Positions 15,721-26,207 of a stretch of 64,000 bases of DNA are shown here, piece after piece. A model generated the notes under the pieces. That model ran no database searches. It was given only the letters and a program-made list of their open reading frames with translations, and had not been told where the DNA came from. This stretch comes from Pseudodesulfovibrio aespoeensis Aspo-2 (GTDB lineage Bacteria > Desulfobacterota > Desulfovibrionia > Desulfovibrionales > Desulfovibrionaceae): the NCBI RefSeq assembly GCF_000176915.2, contig NC_014844.1, positions 3,162,001-3,226,000 on the forward strand, given 5' to 3'. Made by a program: the position numbers and the translations under genes. How positions within the stretch are numbered: the first letter of the stretch is position 1; the number at the start of each line of letters is the position of its first letter.

Positions 15721-17024
15721 TGGACCCGATCACCGCTGGCATGGTCGGCACCGCCGTCCTGCTGCTGGCCATCTTTTTTCTGCGCATCCCCGTGGGCTTT
15801 GCCATGGGCATCATCGGGTTTGTCGGCTTTGCCTACGTCCTCAACTGGCAGGCCGCCACAGGCATGCTCGGCACCGAGCTGTGGGACGTGTTCTCCAACT
15901 ACGGGCTGACCGTCATCCCGCTGTTCATCCTCATGGGGCAGATATGTTTCTACTCCGGCGTCAACGAGCGGCTCTACCGCTCGGCCTACGCCTGGATGGG
16001 CGAGGTCCGGGGCGGGCTGGCCATGACCACCATCCTGGCCTGCGCCGGGTTCTCGGCCATCTGCGGCTCCAACTCGGCCACGGCGGCCACCATGTCCACC
16101 GTGGCCCTGCCGGAGATGAAGAAATTCAAGTACAGCCCGGTCCTGTCCACCGGCTCGGTGGCTGCCGGGGCCACCCTGGGCGTGGTCATCCCGCCCTCGG
16201 TGGTGCTCATCATCATTGGTCTGCAAACCAGCCAGTCCATTGCCCAACTCTTCCTGGGCGGCATGGTGCCGGGCATCCTGCTGACCCTGCTCTTCATGGC
16301 CACCATCTGGTACCTGTGCCGCAGACACCCTGCGTGGGGTCCGGCAGGCCCCAAGACCACCCTGGCCGACAAGCTGCGCTCCCTGCCCGGCTCCATCGAG
16401 ATGGTGGTCATCTTCCTCATGGTCATGGGCGGGCTCTTCCTGGGCCTGTTCACCCCCACCGAAGCGGGCGCGGCAGGCGCGGGCATGGCCCTGATCCTGG
16501 CCACGGCCACGGGCCGCATGAGCCTCGACAAGTTCCGGATGGCGGTCAACGACACCCTCAAGATTTCCTGCATGATCATGGTCATCATCCTGGGCGCGGT
16601 CATCTTCGGCAGGTTCCTGACCATCACCCGCATGCCGTTCGAGGCAGCGGCCTGGGTGGCCGGGCTGCCCATCCCGCCCATGGTCATCATCCTGGTCATC
16701 TGCCTCATCTACGTGGTGGGCGGCATGGTCATGGACGCCCTGGCCCTGCTCCTGGTGACCATCCCCATCTTCTTCCCGGTGGTCACGGCCATGGGCTACG
16801 ACCCGCTGTGGTTCGGCGTGCTCATCACCGTGGTCACCTCGCTGGGGGCCATCACCCCGCCGGTGGGGGTGAACATGTTCATCGTGGCCTCCATGGCCAA
16901 GAACGTGCCCATGACCGATGTCTTCAAGGGCGTCTCCTACTTCATAGTCGCCTACTGCGTGTGCATCGCCCTGATCATGGCCTTCCCCCAGCTTGTGACC
17001 TTTGCGCCAGGGCTGATCCGATAA
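15720..17024 (+). CDS. dctM: TRAP transporter large permease, DctM family
   Basis: The ATG at 15720 overlaps the dctQ stop. The 434-residue protein has about 11-12 membrane helices and family-type motifs: FFLRIPVGFAMGIIGFVGF at the start, GFSAICGSNSATAATMSTVALPEMKK, and GLFTPTEAGAAGAG in the C-terminal half. These re-entrant regions form the Na+ and substrate sites. It is the transport-catalysing subunit of the dctPQM system and the last gene before the envelope module. Confidence 0.95.
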   Translation: MDPITAGMVGTAVLLLAIFFLRIPVGFAMGIIGFVGFAYVLNWQAATGMLGTELWDVFSNYGLTVIPLFILMGQICFYSGVNERLYRSAYAWMGEVRGGLAMTTILACAGFSAICGSNSATAATMSTVALPEMKKFKYSPVLSTGSVAAGATLGVVIPPSVVLIIIGLQTSQSIAQLFLGGMVPGILLTLLFMATIWYLCRRHPAWGPAGPKTTLADKLRSLPGSIEMVVIFLMVMGGLFLGLFTPTEAGAAGAGMALILATATGRMSLDKFRMAVNDTLKISCMIMVIILGAVIFGRFLTITRMPFEAAAWVAGLPIPPMVIILVICLIYVVGGMVMDALALLLVTIPIFFPVVTAMGYDPLWFGVLITVVTSLGAITPPVGVNMFIVASMAKNVPMTDVFKGVSYFIVAYCVCIALIMAFPQLVTFAPGLIR

Positions 17025-17072
17025 GCGCGGTCTTCCTTGCCAAGAACGGGCCGGGACGGCTATGCTCCGGGA

Positions 17073-19526
17073 ATGTCGAAATCCCTGGCCAGACAGTTGC
17101 TCAAGTGGACCCTGCGCATCACGCCGTGGGTGTTGGCCCTGGCCCTTGGCGCGGGCTGGGCGCTTTCGGCGTGGACACCCACCTATCTTGAGCGGCTGAT
17201 CCCGCAACTGGCGCGGGACATGGGTCTGCCGGTCACGGAGTTCCATATCCGCAGCGCCGGGCTCTTCTCCGCCGACATCGGCCCGGTGGAGCTGGCCCTG
17301 GCCACCGGCGATCCGGACGACGGCCTGCGGCTGGAAAGCGTCCGCGTCACCTACACACCCGCCTCCCTCAGGCTTGGCCGCGTCCACCGGGTGGTCATCC
17401 GGGGCGTGTCCCTGGCCGGCTCCCATGACGGCCAGACCTTCCGCCTGCCCCTGCTCGACCTGTTCCAGGCAGCCGAATCGGGCGCAAAGGCGGGCAAGAC
17501 CCCCCTGCCCGTCCTGCCCTTTGACCAACTGGTCATCGAAGACTCCATCCTGACCCTGGACACCCCGGCTGCGCGCCTGTTCATCCCCTTTGCCGCCACC
17601 GTGACACCGCCCGGCGCCCCAGGGGAGCCGATGCGCGTCACTGCGGCCCTGCGCGTCCGTGATCAAGACATATCGATAAGCGCCGATCTGGGGCCTACTC
17701 TGGACGACCTTACCCTGACCGTCGCCGCGCAAGGACTGCGACTGGCCAGTCTGGGCGACCTGCTGCCCCTGGCCGTGGACGGCCTTCTCGACCTCGAACT
17801 GACAGCCGCTCTGGACCTCTCCCGGCCCGAGAGCATCGTGGCCTCGGCTTCGGTCACCCTGCGTCAGGCGGATCTCGCCTGCCTGGGTGCGACCCTGGCC
17901 GACGACACCCTGCGGCTTGCCGCTGCCGTGGCCGAAGAGGGGGTGGCCGTAACCCTGGCCCCCCTGGCCTTGACCGGCCCGCATCCCCTGACCCTGCATG
18001 CGTCGGAGATCATTATCTCCGGCGACATGGTGCGCGCCGACTTCACCCTGGCCTCGGCCGCGACCCTGCCGGAAGGGACCGTCATCCCCGGCGCCTTCGA
18101 GGCCAGGCGCGAAAACGGGGGCTGGACCGTGGCCCTGACCATGGAGAAGAAGGATAGCTTCCGGGCGGCAGCGGGCGGACGATCCCTGCGCCTGGGCGGA
18201 CTGACCCTGGCCCTGCGCGGCGCGGTCTCGCCCGCTGCGACCGAAACGCAAACAGGCGTGAGCGCGGCCATGGTCCTGGAGGCGCGGACCCGCTCCTGCT
18301 CGCTGGATGGAGCGGATTTCGCCACCGGTTCCGCGACCCTGCGTCTGCCCCTGGCCTGGCCCGCGCCCGCGCGCCACGAGCAGGGGCGGCTGACCGTGGC
18401 CGCAATACGCTCGGGGGCGCGCCGACTCGGCTCCCTGAACGCGGCCCTGTGGCAGGAATCTCTGGGCGTTCGCTTCACCGGCGATTTCAACACTGACCTG
18501 CTGCCGAAATTGCGCGCCTCCCTGGCCGGGAATGCCTCCCTGGCGGACGGAACCGCCTCGGCGACCTTTGCGGTGAAGGGCTACCCCCTGCCCAAGGGGT
18601 TTGACCCCGGCACGCTCGCGCCCGGACTGGCCGGGGTGGCCGTAGCCGGAACGCTCGACGCCGAAGGCGCGGTCCACTACAACAAGGCCGGACTCAAGAG
18701 CCGCCTGGGCGTTTTTGTCACCGACGGCTCCCTGGTCTATGGCGGCGAGGGGCAGGATAACGACGGGGTGCGCCTGGACGGACTGCACCTCTATTTCGAG
18801 TCGCCGGACATCGTCGATTTCCGCAGCGATCCGGCCCAGGTTCTGACCTTCGAACGGCTGCGGACGGCGGACATCGAGATGACCGACGGCGTGATCGCCT
18901 TCCAGGTGGAGCCGGGCGGCGTGACCCTGGTGGAGCGCGCCCGATTCGCGTGGTGCGGCGGCCATGTGGAGAGCCGGGCCTTCCGCGTGGTGCCGGGCCG
19001 CGACGAGTATGATGTGACCCTGCACTGCTCCGGGCTGCGCCTCTCCGAGCTGCTGGCGCAGCTGGGGCTGGCCAGGGCCAGGGGCGACTCGACCCTGAGC
19101 GGCGAGCTGCCCGTGGTCTGGAAGGGCGGGCAGCTGTCATTCCATCAGGGGTTCCTGCACTCCACGCCCGGCGAGGGCGGCGTCATCCAGGTGGAGGGGC
19201 TGGACAACCTCGTGGCCGCCATCCCGGAAGGCACGCCCGAACGCGCCCAGATCGAGCTGGCTCGCGCGGCCATGCAGGATTTCGAATACAACTGGGTACG
19301 CCTGCGCGCCGACACCGTGGGTCGCGACCTGCTCATGCGCCTGTCCGTGGACGGCAAGCCAGCCAAGATGCTCCCCTTTGTCTACCGCAAGGATTTCGGC
19401 GGTTTCGTCAAGGTCGAGGGGGACATCCAAGGGTCGAATTTCCAGGGATTGCGCCTGGACGTGAATTTCAGCCTACCGTTGGACCGGATATTGCTTTATA
19501 AGAACGTCATCGGACGCATCGAATAA
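17073..19526 (+). CDS. ydbH: YdbH-like AsmA-family envelope protein (intermembrane lipid transport)
   Basis: The ATG at 17073 gives 817 residues. One N-terminal membrane anchor (about 16-35, WVLALALGAGWALSAWTP) is followed by a long beta-rich periplasmic region, as in AsmA-like bridge proteins. The C-terminal part (FHQGFLHSTPGEGGVIQVEG, then GFVKVEGDIQGSNFQGLRLD and LPLDRILLYKN) matches the YdbH domain end. In Escherichia coli, YdbH with the lipoprotein YnbE forms a bridge moving phospholipids to the outer membrane, redundantly with TamB and YhdP. The next two genes encode YnbE- and YdbL-like proteins in the same order, which strongly supports the call. Confidence 0.85.
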   Translation: MSKSLARQLLKWTLRITPWVLALALGAGWALSAWTPTYLERLIPQLARDMGLPVTEFHIRSAGLFSADIGPVELALATGDPDDGLRLESVRVTYTPASLRLGRVHRVVIRGVSLAGSHDGQTFRLPLLDLFQAAESGAKAGKTPLPVLPFDQLVIEDSILTLDTPAARLFIPFAATVTPPGAPGEPMRVTAALRVRDQDISISADLGPTLDDLTLTVAAQGLRLASLGDLLPLAVDGLLDLELTAALDLSRPESIVASASVTLRQADLACLGATLADDTLRLAAAVAEEGVAVTLAPLALTGPHPLTLHASEIIISGDMVRADFTLASAATLPEGTVIPGAFEARRENGGWTVALTMEKKDSFRAAAGGRSLRLGGLTLALRGAVSPAATETQTGVSAAMVLEARTRSCSLDGADFATGSATLRLPLAWPAPARHEQGRLTVAAIRSGARRLGSLNAALWQESLGVRFTGDFNTDLLPKLRASLAGNASLADGTASATFAVKGYPLPKGFDPGTLAPGLAGVAVAGTLDAEGAVHYNKAGLKSRLGVFVTDGSLVYGGEGQDNDGVRLDGLHLYFESPDIVDFRSDPAQVLTFERLRTADIEMTDGVIAFQVEPGGVTLVERARFAWCGGHVESRAFRVVPGRDEYDVTLHCSGLRLSELLAQLGLARARGDSTLSGELPVVWKGGQLSFHQGFLHSTPGEGGVIQVEGLDNLVAAIPEGTPERAQIELARAAMQDFEYNWVRLRADTVGRDLLMRLSVDGKPAKMLPFVYRKDFGGFVKVEGDIQGSNFQGLRLDVNFSLPLDRILLYKNVIGRIE

Positions 19527-19536
19527 GGGGATCATC

Positions 19537-19746
19537 ATGAAACACGGACTCGCCATCATTGCCGCCGCCCTGCTGCTCACGCCGTACGGCTGCGGCTCGA
19601 CCCACAGGGTGGAGGTAGCCCCGGTTGAGGTCAAGCCCATCCACATCACCATTGATGTCAACGTCAAGGTGGACAGGGAGCTCGACGACTTCTTCTCGGA
19701 CATCGACAAGCAGAAAGAGCAGACGGAGACGCCCAATGCACAATAA
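19537..19746 (+). CDS. ynbE: YnbE-like small outer-membrane lipoprotein
   Basis: The 69-residue protein starts 10 bp after ydbH with GGGGATC upstream. It has a signal peptide ending in a lipobox-like TPYG-C19 and a short tail rich in charged residues (VEVKPIHITIDVNVKVDREL). In E. coli, YnbE contacts the C-terminus of YdbH at the outer membrane. Its beta-strand-forming IHITIDVNVKV segment fits a strand that caps the YdbH groove. The 3' end overlaps the next gene by 11 bp. Confidence 0.85.
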   Translation: MKHGLAIIAAALLLTPYGCGSTHRVEVAPVEVKPIHITIDVNVKVDRELDDFFSDIDKQKEQTETPNAQ

Positions 19747-20098
19747 AGGACAGCTCATCACCGCCATAGCCCTGATTGTCTGCCTGCTGGCCGCACCGGC
19801 CCTGGCGGAAACGCTCAAGGACCGGATGCTTGCACGGCTCCCGGCCATCACCGCCCTGCTGGCCGACGGCACGGTGGGCGAGAACAACCAGGGCTTCCTC
19901 GAATTCCGGGGACCGGAAAAGCAGGCGGACGTGGTCCGGGCCGAGAACGCGGACCGGGCCGAGGTCTACGCCGCCATCGCCCGCAAGACCAGCACCACGC
20001 CCGACCTCGTGGGCCAGCGCCGGGCCGACCACATCGCCCGGCAGGCTCTGGCGGGCACCTGGCTCCAGGACCCGTCCGGCCTCTGGTACCGCAAATAG
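19736..20098 (+). CDS. ydbL: YdbL-family (DUF1318) periplasmic protein
   Basis: The 120-residue protein has a signal peptide (LITAIALIVCLLAAPALAET) and the YdbL pattern: LADGTVGENNQGFLEFRG, then an alternating helical region ending in IARKTSTTPDLVGQRRADHIA and a conserved GTWLQDPSGLWYRK tail. YdbL modulates assembly of the YdbH-YnbE complex in E. coli. Here it overlaps ynbE by 11 bp, so the three genes form one tightly coupled operon. No oddities are seen. Confidence 0.87.
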   Translation: MHNKGQLITAIALIVCLLAAPALAETLKDRMLARLPAITALLADGTVGENNQGFLEFRGPEKQADVVRAENADRAEVYAAIARKTSTTPDLVGQRRADHIARQALAGTWLQDPSGLWYRK

Positions 20099-20111
20099 GC
20101 TGACACGACCC

Positions 20112-20142
20112 GGCGGCGCGCCCCAGCAGGCGGCGCGCCGCC
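20112..20142 (+). terminator. Strong GC hairpin before the pseudouridine synthase
   Basis: GGCGGCGCGCC (20112-20122) pairs perfectly with GGCGCGCCGCC (20132-20142) over a 9-base loop. It lies 13 bp after ydbL and ends 10 bp before the next start codon. No T run follows; it could limit read-through or block ribosome access. Confidence 0.45.
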
Positions 20143-20152
20143 GCACCCCCCC

Positions 20153-21070
20153 ATGCACAGCGCACAATTCGTCACCGTCACCCCGGCGGAATCAGGCCAG
20201 AAGCTCCTCCAGTTCCTGGAGCGCAGACTCGACGGCGCAGTGCCGCGCACGGCCATCCAGCGCTGGATACGCAAGGGGCAGGTGCGCGTGGACAAGGGGC
20301 GCAGCAAGCCCTTTGACCGCATCGAGGCGGGCCAGACCGTGCGCATCCCCCCCTATGAACCGGGAGAAACGGGCGGGGGGAAACCCGCCGCCCCGGGCGG
20401 CCCCCTGGAATTCGTTTACGACGACGACCGGATGCTGGTCATCGCCAAGCCAGCCGGGCTGGCCGTGCACGGCGGCGACGGCATCAGCGACTCGGTGGCC
20501 GGGCGGCTGGCCGCCGCCTTTGCCGACGCGGACTTCAAACCCACCCTGGCCCACCGGCTGGACCGGGACACCTCCGGCCTGCTCCTGGCGGCCAGGACCT
20601 ACGACGCCCTGCGCGACCTCAACGACCGGTTCGCCGCCGGAACCATCGGCAAGCTCTACCTGACCTGGGTCACGGGGCGCTGGCGCGAACCGGGCACGGT
20701 CCTGCTTGAGGATCAGCTGGAGAAGCGCGGTGCGCCGGGCAGCGAAAAAGTCGAGCCGGTCCGGGACGGATCGGGTAAGGAGGCCCTGGCGCGGGTCGCC
20801 TGCCTGCTGGCCGGGGAGAAACGCAGCCTCCTGGCCGTGCGGCTGCTCACGGGCCGCACCCACCAGATCCGCGTCCAGCTTGCCTCGCGCGGCCACCCGG
20901 TGGCGGGCGACGGCAAATACGGCCCGGCCAGGCAGCGGACATCCCTTCGACTGCACTGCTTCGCCCTGCGCCTGGACGGCCAGACCCTGACCCTGCCCCC
21001 GCCCTGGACAGGGGGGTGGGCCGCGACGCCCGACGCCCTTGAGGCGGCCCTGGCCCTGCTCGGCGCCTGA
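20153..21070 (+). CDS. RluA-family pseudouridine synthase (RluC/RluD-like)
   Basis: The 305-residue protein has an N-terminal S4 RNA-binding domain (about 14-65; LLQFLERRL, IQRWIRKGQVRVDKGR) and a catalytic domain with LAHRLDRDTSGLLLAART, whose Asp in HRLDRDTSG is the nucleophile. GRTHQIRVQLASRGHPVAGDGKYG is the second family motif. It isomerises uridines in 23S rRNA or tRNA; the site is not predictable by eye. The start lacks a visible ribosome site and follows a GC hairpin, so the first residues are less certain. Confidence 0.9.
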   Translation: MHSAQFVTVTPAESGQKLLQFLERRLDGAVPRTAIQRWIRKGQVRVDKGRSKPFDRIEAGQTVRIPPYEPGETGGGKPAAPGGPLEFVYDDDRMLVIAKPAGLAVHGGDGISDSVAGRLAAAFADADFKPTLAHRLDRDTSGLLLAARTYDALRDLNDRFAAGTIGKLYLTWVTGRWREPGTVLLEDQLEKRGAPGSEKVEPVRDGSGKEALARVACLLAGEKRSLLAVRLLTGRTHQIRVQLASRGHPVAGDGKYGPARQRTSLRLHCFALRLDGQTLTLPPPWTGGWAATPDALEAALALLGA

Positions 21071-21091
21071 AGGCCGCACCCCGCGCCCCTC

Positions 21092-21118
21092 TTGCGGTCC
21101 CGGAGCAAACACTATAAT
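21092..21118 (+). promoter_or_regulatory. Candidate promoter of the BON lipoprotein gene
   Basis: A perfect TATAAT (21113-21118) lies 33 bp before the ATG at 21152. The best -35 is TTGCGG (21092-21097) with a short 15-bp spacer. AAGGAG follows at 21140. Confidence 0.55.
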
Positions 21119-21151
21119 GAAAGAGCCTAGATAACACCCAAGGAGTTGACC

Positions 21152-21706
21152 ATGCGGCGCACCGCTTCATTTTTTGCAATCCTCGGCCTGCTGGCCGTGC
21201 TCGCCCTTTCCGCTGGCTGCACCGTCTACGACGTGGCCGTGGAGGAGCGCGACCTCGGCGACTGGACCAGCGACAAGAACATCAGCTACGCCATCGAGCG
21301 GGAATATCTGCGGGACGATCTGGTCAAGTACATGGACTTCGACGCCTTCAGCTACGAGGGCCATGTCTTCATTGTCGGCGAATACGAGAGCCGGGACCAG
21401 ATCGACCGGGCCGTGTCCATCGCCAAGGGGGTCAAGGGCGTGCGCAAGGTGACGACCCACCTCATCCCCAAACGCGCCAACGATGACTGCAACACGGCGG
21501 ACAACCTGGAACTCTACACCATTGTCAAGCAGCGACTGGTGACCGACACACAGGTATGGTCCACCAACATCGACATCAAGACCATGCAGTGCAACATCAT
21601 CCTGCTCGGCATCGTGGGCTCGGCCACCGAGCGCGACAGCGCCATAGCCCACGCCAGATCGGTCGAGGGCGCGCGCAGCGTGGAATCGTTCCTCATCGTC
21701 AAGTAG
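21152..21706 (+). CDS. BON-domain lipoprotein
   Basis: The ATG at 21152 is 6 bases after AAGGAG; an in-frame TTG at 21146 is too close. The 184-residue protein has a lipoprotein signal (LALSAG-C) and two BON-like repeats: HVFIVGEYESRDQIDRAVSIAKGVKGVRKV and, after a linker, NIILLGIVGSATERDSAIAHARSVEGARSV segments (quoted only in part here by their cores). BON proteins such as OsmY and DolP act at the outer membrane and bind phospholipids. It directly precedes an NlpC/P60 lipoprotein and follows the envelope module, so an envelope-maintenance role is likely. Confidence 0.82.
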   Translation: MRRTASFFAILGLLAVLALSAGCTVYDVAVEERDLGDWTSDKNISYAIEREYLRDDLVKYMDFDAFSYEGHVFIVGEYESRDQIDRAVSIAKGVKGVRKVTTHLIPKRANDDCNTADNLELYTIVKQRLVTDTQVWSTNIDIKTMQCNIILLGIVGSATERDSAIAHARSVEGARSVESFLIVK

Positions 21707-21714
21707 CGACCCCC

Positions 21715-22269
21715 ATGCCAAGGCACGCCGCACCCTTCACACGCTCCTGGCCCGCGCTCCGGCCCGCCATGCTGGCCACGATCCTGATCGCCGCCCTGAT
21801 CCTGGGCGGTTGCGCCACGGTCTCCGCCCCGCCGCCGGGCGCGGTTCCGTCAGCCACAGCACCCAGCCACCAGCAGGCCACAGGCAAGGCCGCGGCAGTG
21901 GTGCGCACGGCCCGCTCCCTGGTGGGCGCGCCCTATGCCTGGGGCGGCTACTCGCCGGCCACCGGGTTCGACTGCTCCGGGCTGGTCTGGTACACCTATC
22001 ATCAAAACGGCGTCTCCCTGCCCCGCATGTCGTGGCAACAGTTCGGCGCGGGCAGCCCCGTGGCCGCCGACCAGCTGCACCCCGGCGACCTGATCTTCCA
22101 TCAGGTGGAGACCAAGGGCAAATCCCTGCATGTGGGCATCGTCACCGACCGTGGCACCTTTGTCCACGCCCCCAGCTCCGGCAAGCCGGTCATGGAATCC
22201 GCCCTCTTCGACACCTTCTGGGGCAAGCACTTCATCGGCGCCCGCCGGGTGCTGGAAACCGAAAAATAA
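21715..22269 (+). CDS. NlpC/P60 (C40) peptidoglycan peptidase lipoprotein
   Basis: The ATG at 21715 gives 184 residues; one at 21769 would remove 18 residues before the signal helix. The signal ends with a lipobox ALILGG-C. The catalytic domain shows C87 in GFDCSGLVWY, the histidine of SLHVGIVTD and a third polar residue in FVHAPSSG, the Cys-His-His triad of C40 peptidases. Such enzymes cut the peptide stem of peptidoglycan. It is 8 bp after the BON lipoprotein, so both are probably co-made. Confidence 0.88.
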   Translation: MPRHAAPFTRSWPALRPAMLATILIAALILGGCATVSAPPPGAVPSATAPSHQQATGKAAAVVRTARSLVGAPYAWGGYSPATGFDCSGLVWYTYHQNGVSLPRMSWQQFGAGSPVAADQLHPGDLIFHQVETKGKSLHVGIVTDRGTFVHAPSSGKPVMESALFDTFWGKHFIGARRVLETEK

Positions 22270-22278
22270 TCCACGAAA

Positions 22279-22304
22279 AAGGCCGGGCATCACTGCCCGG
22301 CCTT
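22279..22304. terminator. Bidirectional terminator between NlpC/P60 gene and groEL
   Basis: AAGGCCGGGCA (22279-22289) and TGCCCGGCCTT (22294-22304) form an 11-bp stem with a TCAC loop. A5 lies on the left and TTCT on the right, so it can act on both convergent transcripts. Confidence 0.85.
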
Positions 22305-22328
22305 CTGATTCATTCGTGCGCGTGAGCG

Positions 22329-23918
22329 CTATTTCTTGTCCTTGGGGGCCTCGGAGATGGCGCATTCGGTGGTCAGGAGCATGCCGGAGACGCTGGCCGC
22401 GTTCTGCAGGGCGATGCGGGTGACCTTCTTGGGATCAATGACGCCCTCCTTGACCAGGTCCACGTACTCGCCGGTGGCCGCGTTGAAGCCCATGGAGCCC
22501 TTGAGGCCCTTGACCTTCTCCACCACCACGGAGCCTTCGAGGCCGCAGTTGTTGGCGATCTGCTTGAGCGGCTCCTCAACGGCGCGGGCGATGATGCGGA
22601 TGCCGGCCATCTCGGTGTCGTCCTCGACCTTGAGCTTGGCCAGGACCTTGCCGGCCCGGATCAGCGCAGTGCCGCCGCCGGGCACGATGCCCTCGTCGAC
22701 AGCGGCGCGGGTGGCGTTGAGCGCGTCCTCGACGCGGTCCTTGCGCTCCTTCATCTCGATCTCGGTGGGCGCGCCCACCTTGATCACGGCCACGCCGCCC
22801 ACCAGCTTGGCCAGACGCTCCTGGAGCTTCTCGCGGTCGTAGTCGCTGGTGGAGCTCCGGACCAGGCTGGAAATCTCGTCGCAGCGGCCCTTGATGGCCT
22901 TCTTGTCGCCAGCGCCGCCCACGATCAGGGTGTTCTTCTTGCCGATCACGACCTTCTTGGCCGTGCCGAAATCCTCGGGCTTGATGGATTCGAGGGTCAC
23001 GCCCGCGTCCTCGGAGATGACGCTGGCGCCGGTCATGGCGGCGATGTCGCGGACCATGTCCTTGCGCCGCTCGCCAAAGCCGGGGGCCTTGACAGCGCAG
23101 ACCTTGAGCGCGCCGCGCATGGCGTTGATGGTCAGTCCGGCCAGGGCGTCGTTCTCCACGGTCTCGGCGATGATGAGCAGGGGACGGCCAGCCTTGGCCA
23201 CGGCCTCAAGGATGGGCACCAGCGGCTTGATGCTCGAAATCTTGCCCTCGGAGAGCAGGATGAACGGCTTCTCGAAGATAGCCTCCTGCTTGTCCTGGTT
23301 GGTGACGAAATAAGGGGAGAGCCAGCCGTTGTCCCACTGCATGCCCTCGACCACGTCCAGCACGGTCTCCAACCCCTGGGATTCCTCCACGGTGATGACG
23401 CCGTTGTCGCCGACCTTCTCGACCGCCTCGGCCAGGATCGCGCCGATGGACTCGTCGTTGTTGGCGGAGATGGTGCCCACCTGGGCGATCTCGGAGCTTT
23501 TCTTGACCGGCTTGGCCATGGAGTCCAGCTCGGCCACCACGGCCTCGACCGCGATGTCGATGCCGCGCTTGATGGACATGGGGTTGCGGCCAGCGGCCAG
23601 CAGCTTGACGCCCTCGTTGAAGATGACCTGGGCCAGGATGGTGGCGGTGGTGGTGCCGTCGCCAGCGATCTCGTTGGTCTTGGAGGCGACCTCCTTGACC
23701 ATCTGGGCGCCCATGTTTTCGAGCTTGTCCTCAAGGGTAATCTTCTCGGCCACGGTCACGCCGTCCTTGGTCACCTGGGGAGCGCCCCAGGTCTTCTCGA
23801 GCATGACGTTGCGGCCCTTGGGGCCGAGGGTGACCTTGACGGCGTCTGAGAGGATGTTCACGCCGCGCTGCATGCCCTCGCGGGCGATCGCTTTGTAATC
23901 TATCGATTTTGCTGCCAT
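22329..23918 (-). CDS. groL: Chaperonin GroEL (HSP60), without GGM tail
   Basis: The 529-residue protein matches GroEL throughout: [20 protein letters not shown] start, [11 protein letters not shown] (ATP site), [20 protein letters not shown] and the conserved [11 protein letters not shown]. With GroES it forms the folding chamber. The last residues are [11 protein letters not shown] and then a stop; the flexible GGM-repeat tail that most GroELs carry is missing, and no GGM coding appears in the other frames downstream. The gene is second in a groES-groEL operon and ends at a bidirectional terminator. Confidence 0.97.
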   Translation of the reverse strand: MAAKSIDYKAIAREGMQRGVNILSDAVKVTLGPKGRNVMLEKTWGAPQVTKDGVTVAEKITLEDKLENMGAQMVKEVASKTNEIAGDGTTTATILAQVIFNEGVKLLAAGRNPMSIKRGIDIAVEAVVAELDSMAKPVKKSSEIAQVGTISANNDESIGAILAEAVEKVGDNGVITVEESQGLETVLDVVEGMQWDNGWLSPYFVTNQDKQEAIFEKPFILLSEGKISSIKPLVPILEAVAKAGRPLLIIAETVENDALAGLTINAMRGALKVCAVKAPGFGERRKDMVRDIAAMTGASVISEDAGVTLESIKPEDFGTAKKVVIGKKNTLIVGGAGDKKAIKGRCDEISSLVRSSTSDYDREKLQERLAKLVGGVAVIKVGAPTEIEMKERKDRVEDALNATRAAVDEGIVPGGGTALIRAGKVLAKLKVEDDTEMAGIRIIARAVEEPLKQIANNCGLEGSVVVEKVKGLKGSMGFNAATGEYVDLVKEGVIDPKKVTRIALQNAASVSGMLLTTECAISEAPKDKK

Positions 23919-23951
23919 TGCATTGCGTCCTGTTGCTGGGGTTGGAAGGGG

Positions 23952-24212
23952 TTAGGCGAACACGCCGAGGATGTCGTCCTCGCGCATGATGACGAGGTCG
24001 TCTCCATCCATCTTGAACTCGCTGCCAGCGTACTTGGCGAAGAGGATGGAGTCACCCTTCTTCACGGTCTCGCACTCGGGTCCGGCGGCCACGACAGTGC
24101 CGGCCTGCGGCTTTTCCTTGGCGGAATCGGGGATGTAGAGGCCCCCGGCGGTCTTGGTCTCTCCTTCCTTTCTCTTGACAATGACGCGGTCGTGCAGGGG
24201 TTTCAAACTCAT
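23952..24212 (-). CDS. groS: Co-chaperonin GroES (HSP10)
   Basis: The 86-residue protein begins [20 protein letters not shown] and ends [15 protein letters not shown], the classic GroES ends. The mobile loop [20 protein letters not shown] is present. It is slightly shorter than the usual 95-97 residues. AAGGAGAG precedes the start by 7 bases, and groEL follows after 33 bp. Confidence 0.96.
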   Translation of the reverse strand: MSLKPLHDRVIVKRKEGETKTAGGLYIPDSAKEKPQAGTVVAAGPECETVKKGDSILFAKYAGSEFKMDGDDLVIMREDDILGVFA

Positions 24213-24275
24213 CGTTTCTCTCCTTTATGAAATGACAGGCCGCTCCGGGCGGCTCCTTGGTGTGGACTGCGCGTA

Positions 24276-24303
24276 GAGATAAGAACCCTGTCCTTCTTGT
24301 CAA
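24276..24303 (-). promoter_or_regulatory. groES-groEL promoter
   Basis: On the minus strand a consensus TTGACA (24298-24303) and TATCTC (24276-24281) are spaced by 16 bp, about 64 bp before groES. I looked for a CIRCE (HrcA) inverted repeat and a sigma-32 type site in this leader and found neither. Confidence 0.55.
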
Positions 24304-24430
24304 CATCAACCGCGAGAAAATTTTTTGCCGACCAGGATCGATCAGCCCGACCTTGTCATCACCGGCCAGGAACGGTATCTTCCCGTATATGAAGGATCAG
24401 CACGCACACAGACCGGGGGAGGCGCAACCC

Positions 24431-25903
<1,473 letters not shown>

Positions 25904-25918
25904 CCGCGAGGCAACGCC

Positions 25919-26152
25919 ATGCTCATTCTCAAGTGTGCGGCCTGCCGCCGCAAGCTGTGGCGATACAACAAGATCGGGCCGGGCGAAGTGCACCGCTGCC
26001 ACAAGGACCGCATCGACAGGGTCTGGAACCTGGAGGAGCGCGACGGCAAGGTGTGGTGCCCGTGTGGCCGGGCCGTGGGCATAGACAGGGACGGCTATTA
26101 CACCATGGACAAAAAGGCCTTCACCTATTCCGGGACCAAGGCGACTGGCTAG
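25919..26152 (+). CDS. Small zinc-ribbon-like protein
   Basis: The 77-residue protein follows otsA by 15 bp, with GAGGCAACGCC upstream of the ATG. Its cysteines are arranged as C6-x2-C9, then C27, and a C-P-C pair near residue 47, with H26 beside them, which suggests one zinc site. It is basic and otherwise unlike any family I recall. Co-transcription with otsA is likely, but nothing links it to trehalose. Confidence 0.65.
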   Translation: MLILKCAACRRKLWRYNKIGPGEVHRCHKDRIDRVWNLEERDGKVWCPCGRAVGIDRDGYYTMDKKAFTYSGTKATG

Positions 26153-26207
26153 GCATTCCGGCAGCCCGTGCCACCGTCGTTGTTCAGGGGCTTGAGGAGG
26201 GGGGAAA

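Noticed and set aside
15717..19025. A very long open frame on the minus strand (about 1100 codons)
   Set aside because: It lies exactly opposite dctM and ydbH, is full of His/Gly/Gln/Arg without any domain, and arises from the GC-rich third positions of the real genes.
24213..24330. CIRCE/HrcA or sigma-32 control of groES-groEL
   Set aside because: No TTAGCACTC-N9-GAGTGCTAA repeat and no CTTGAA/CCCCAT pair is present; only a sigma-70-type promoter is visible.
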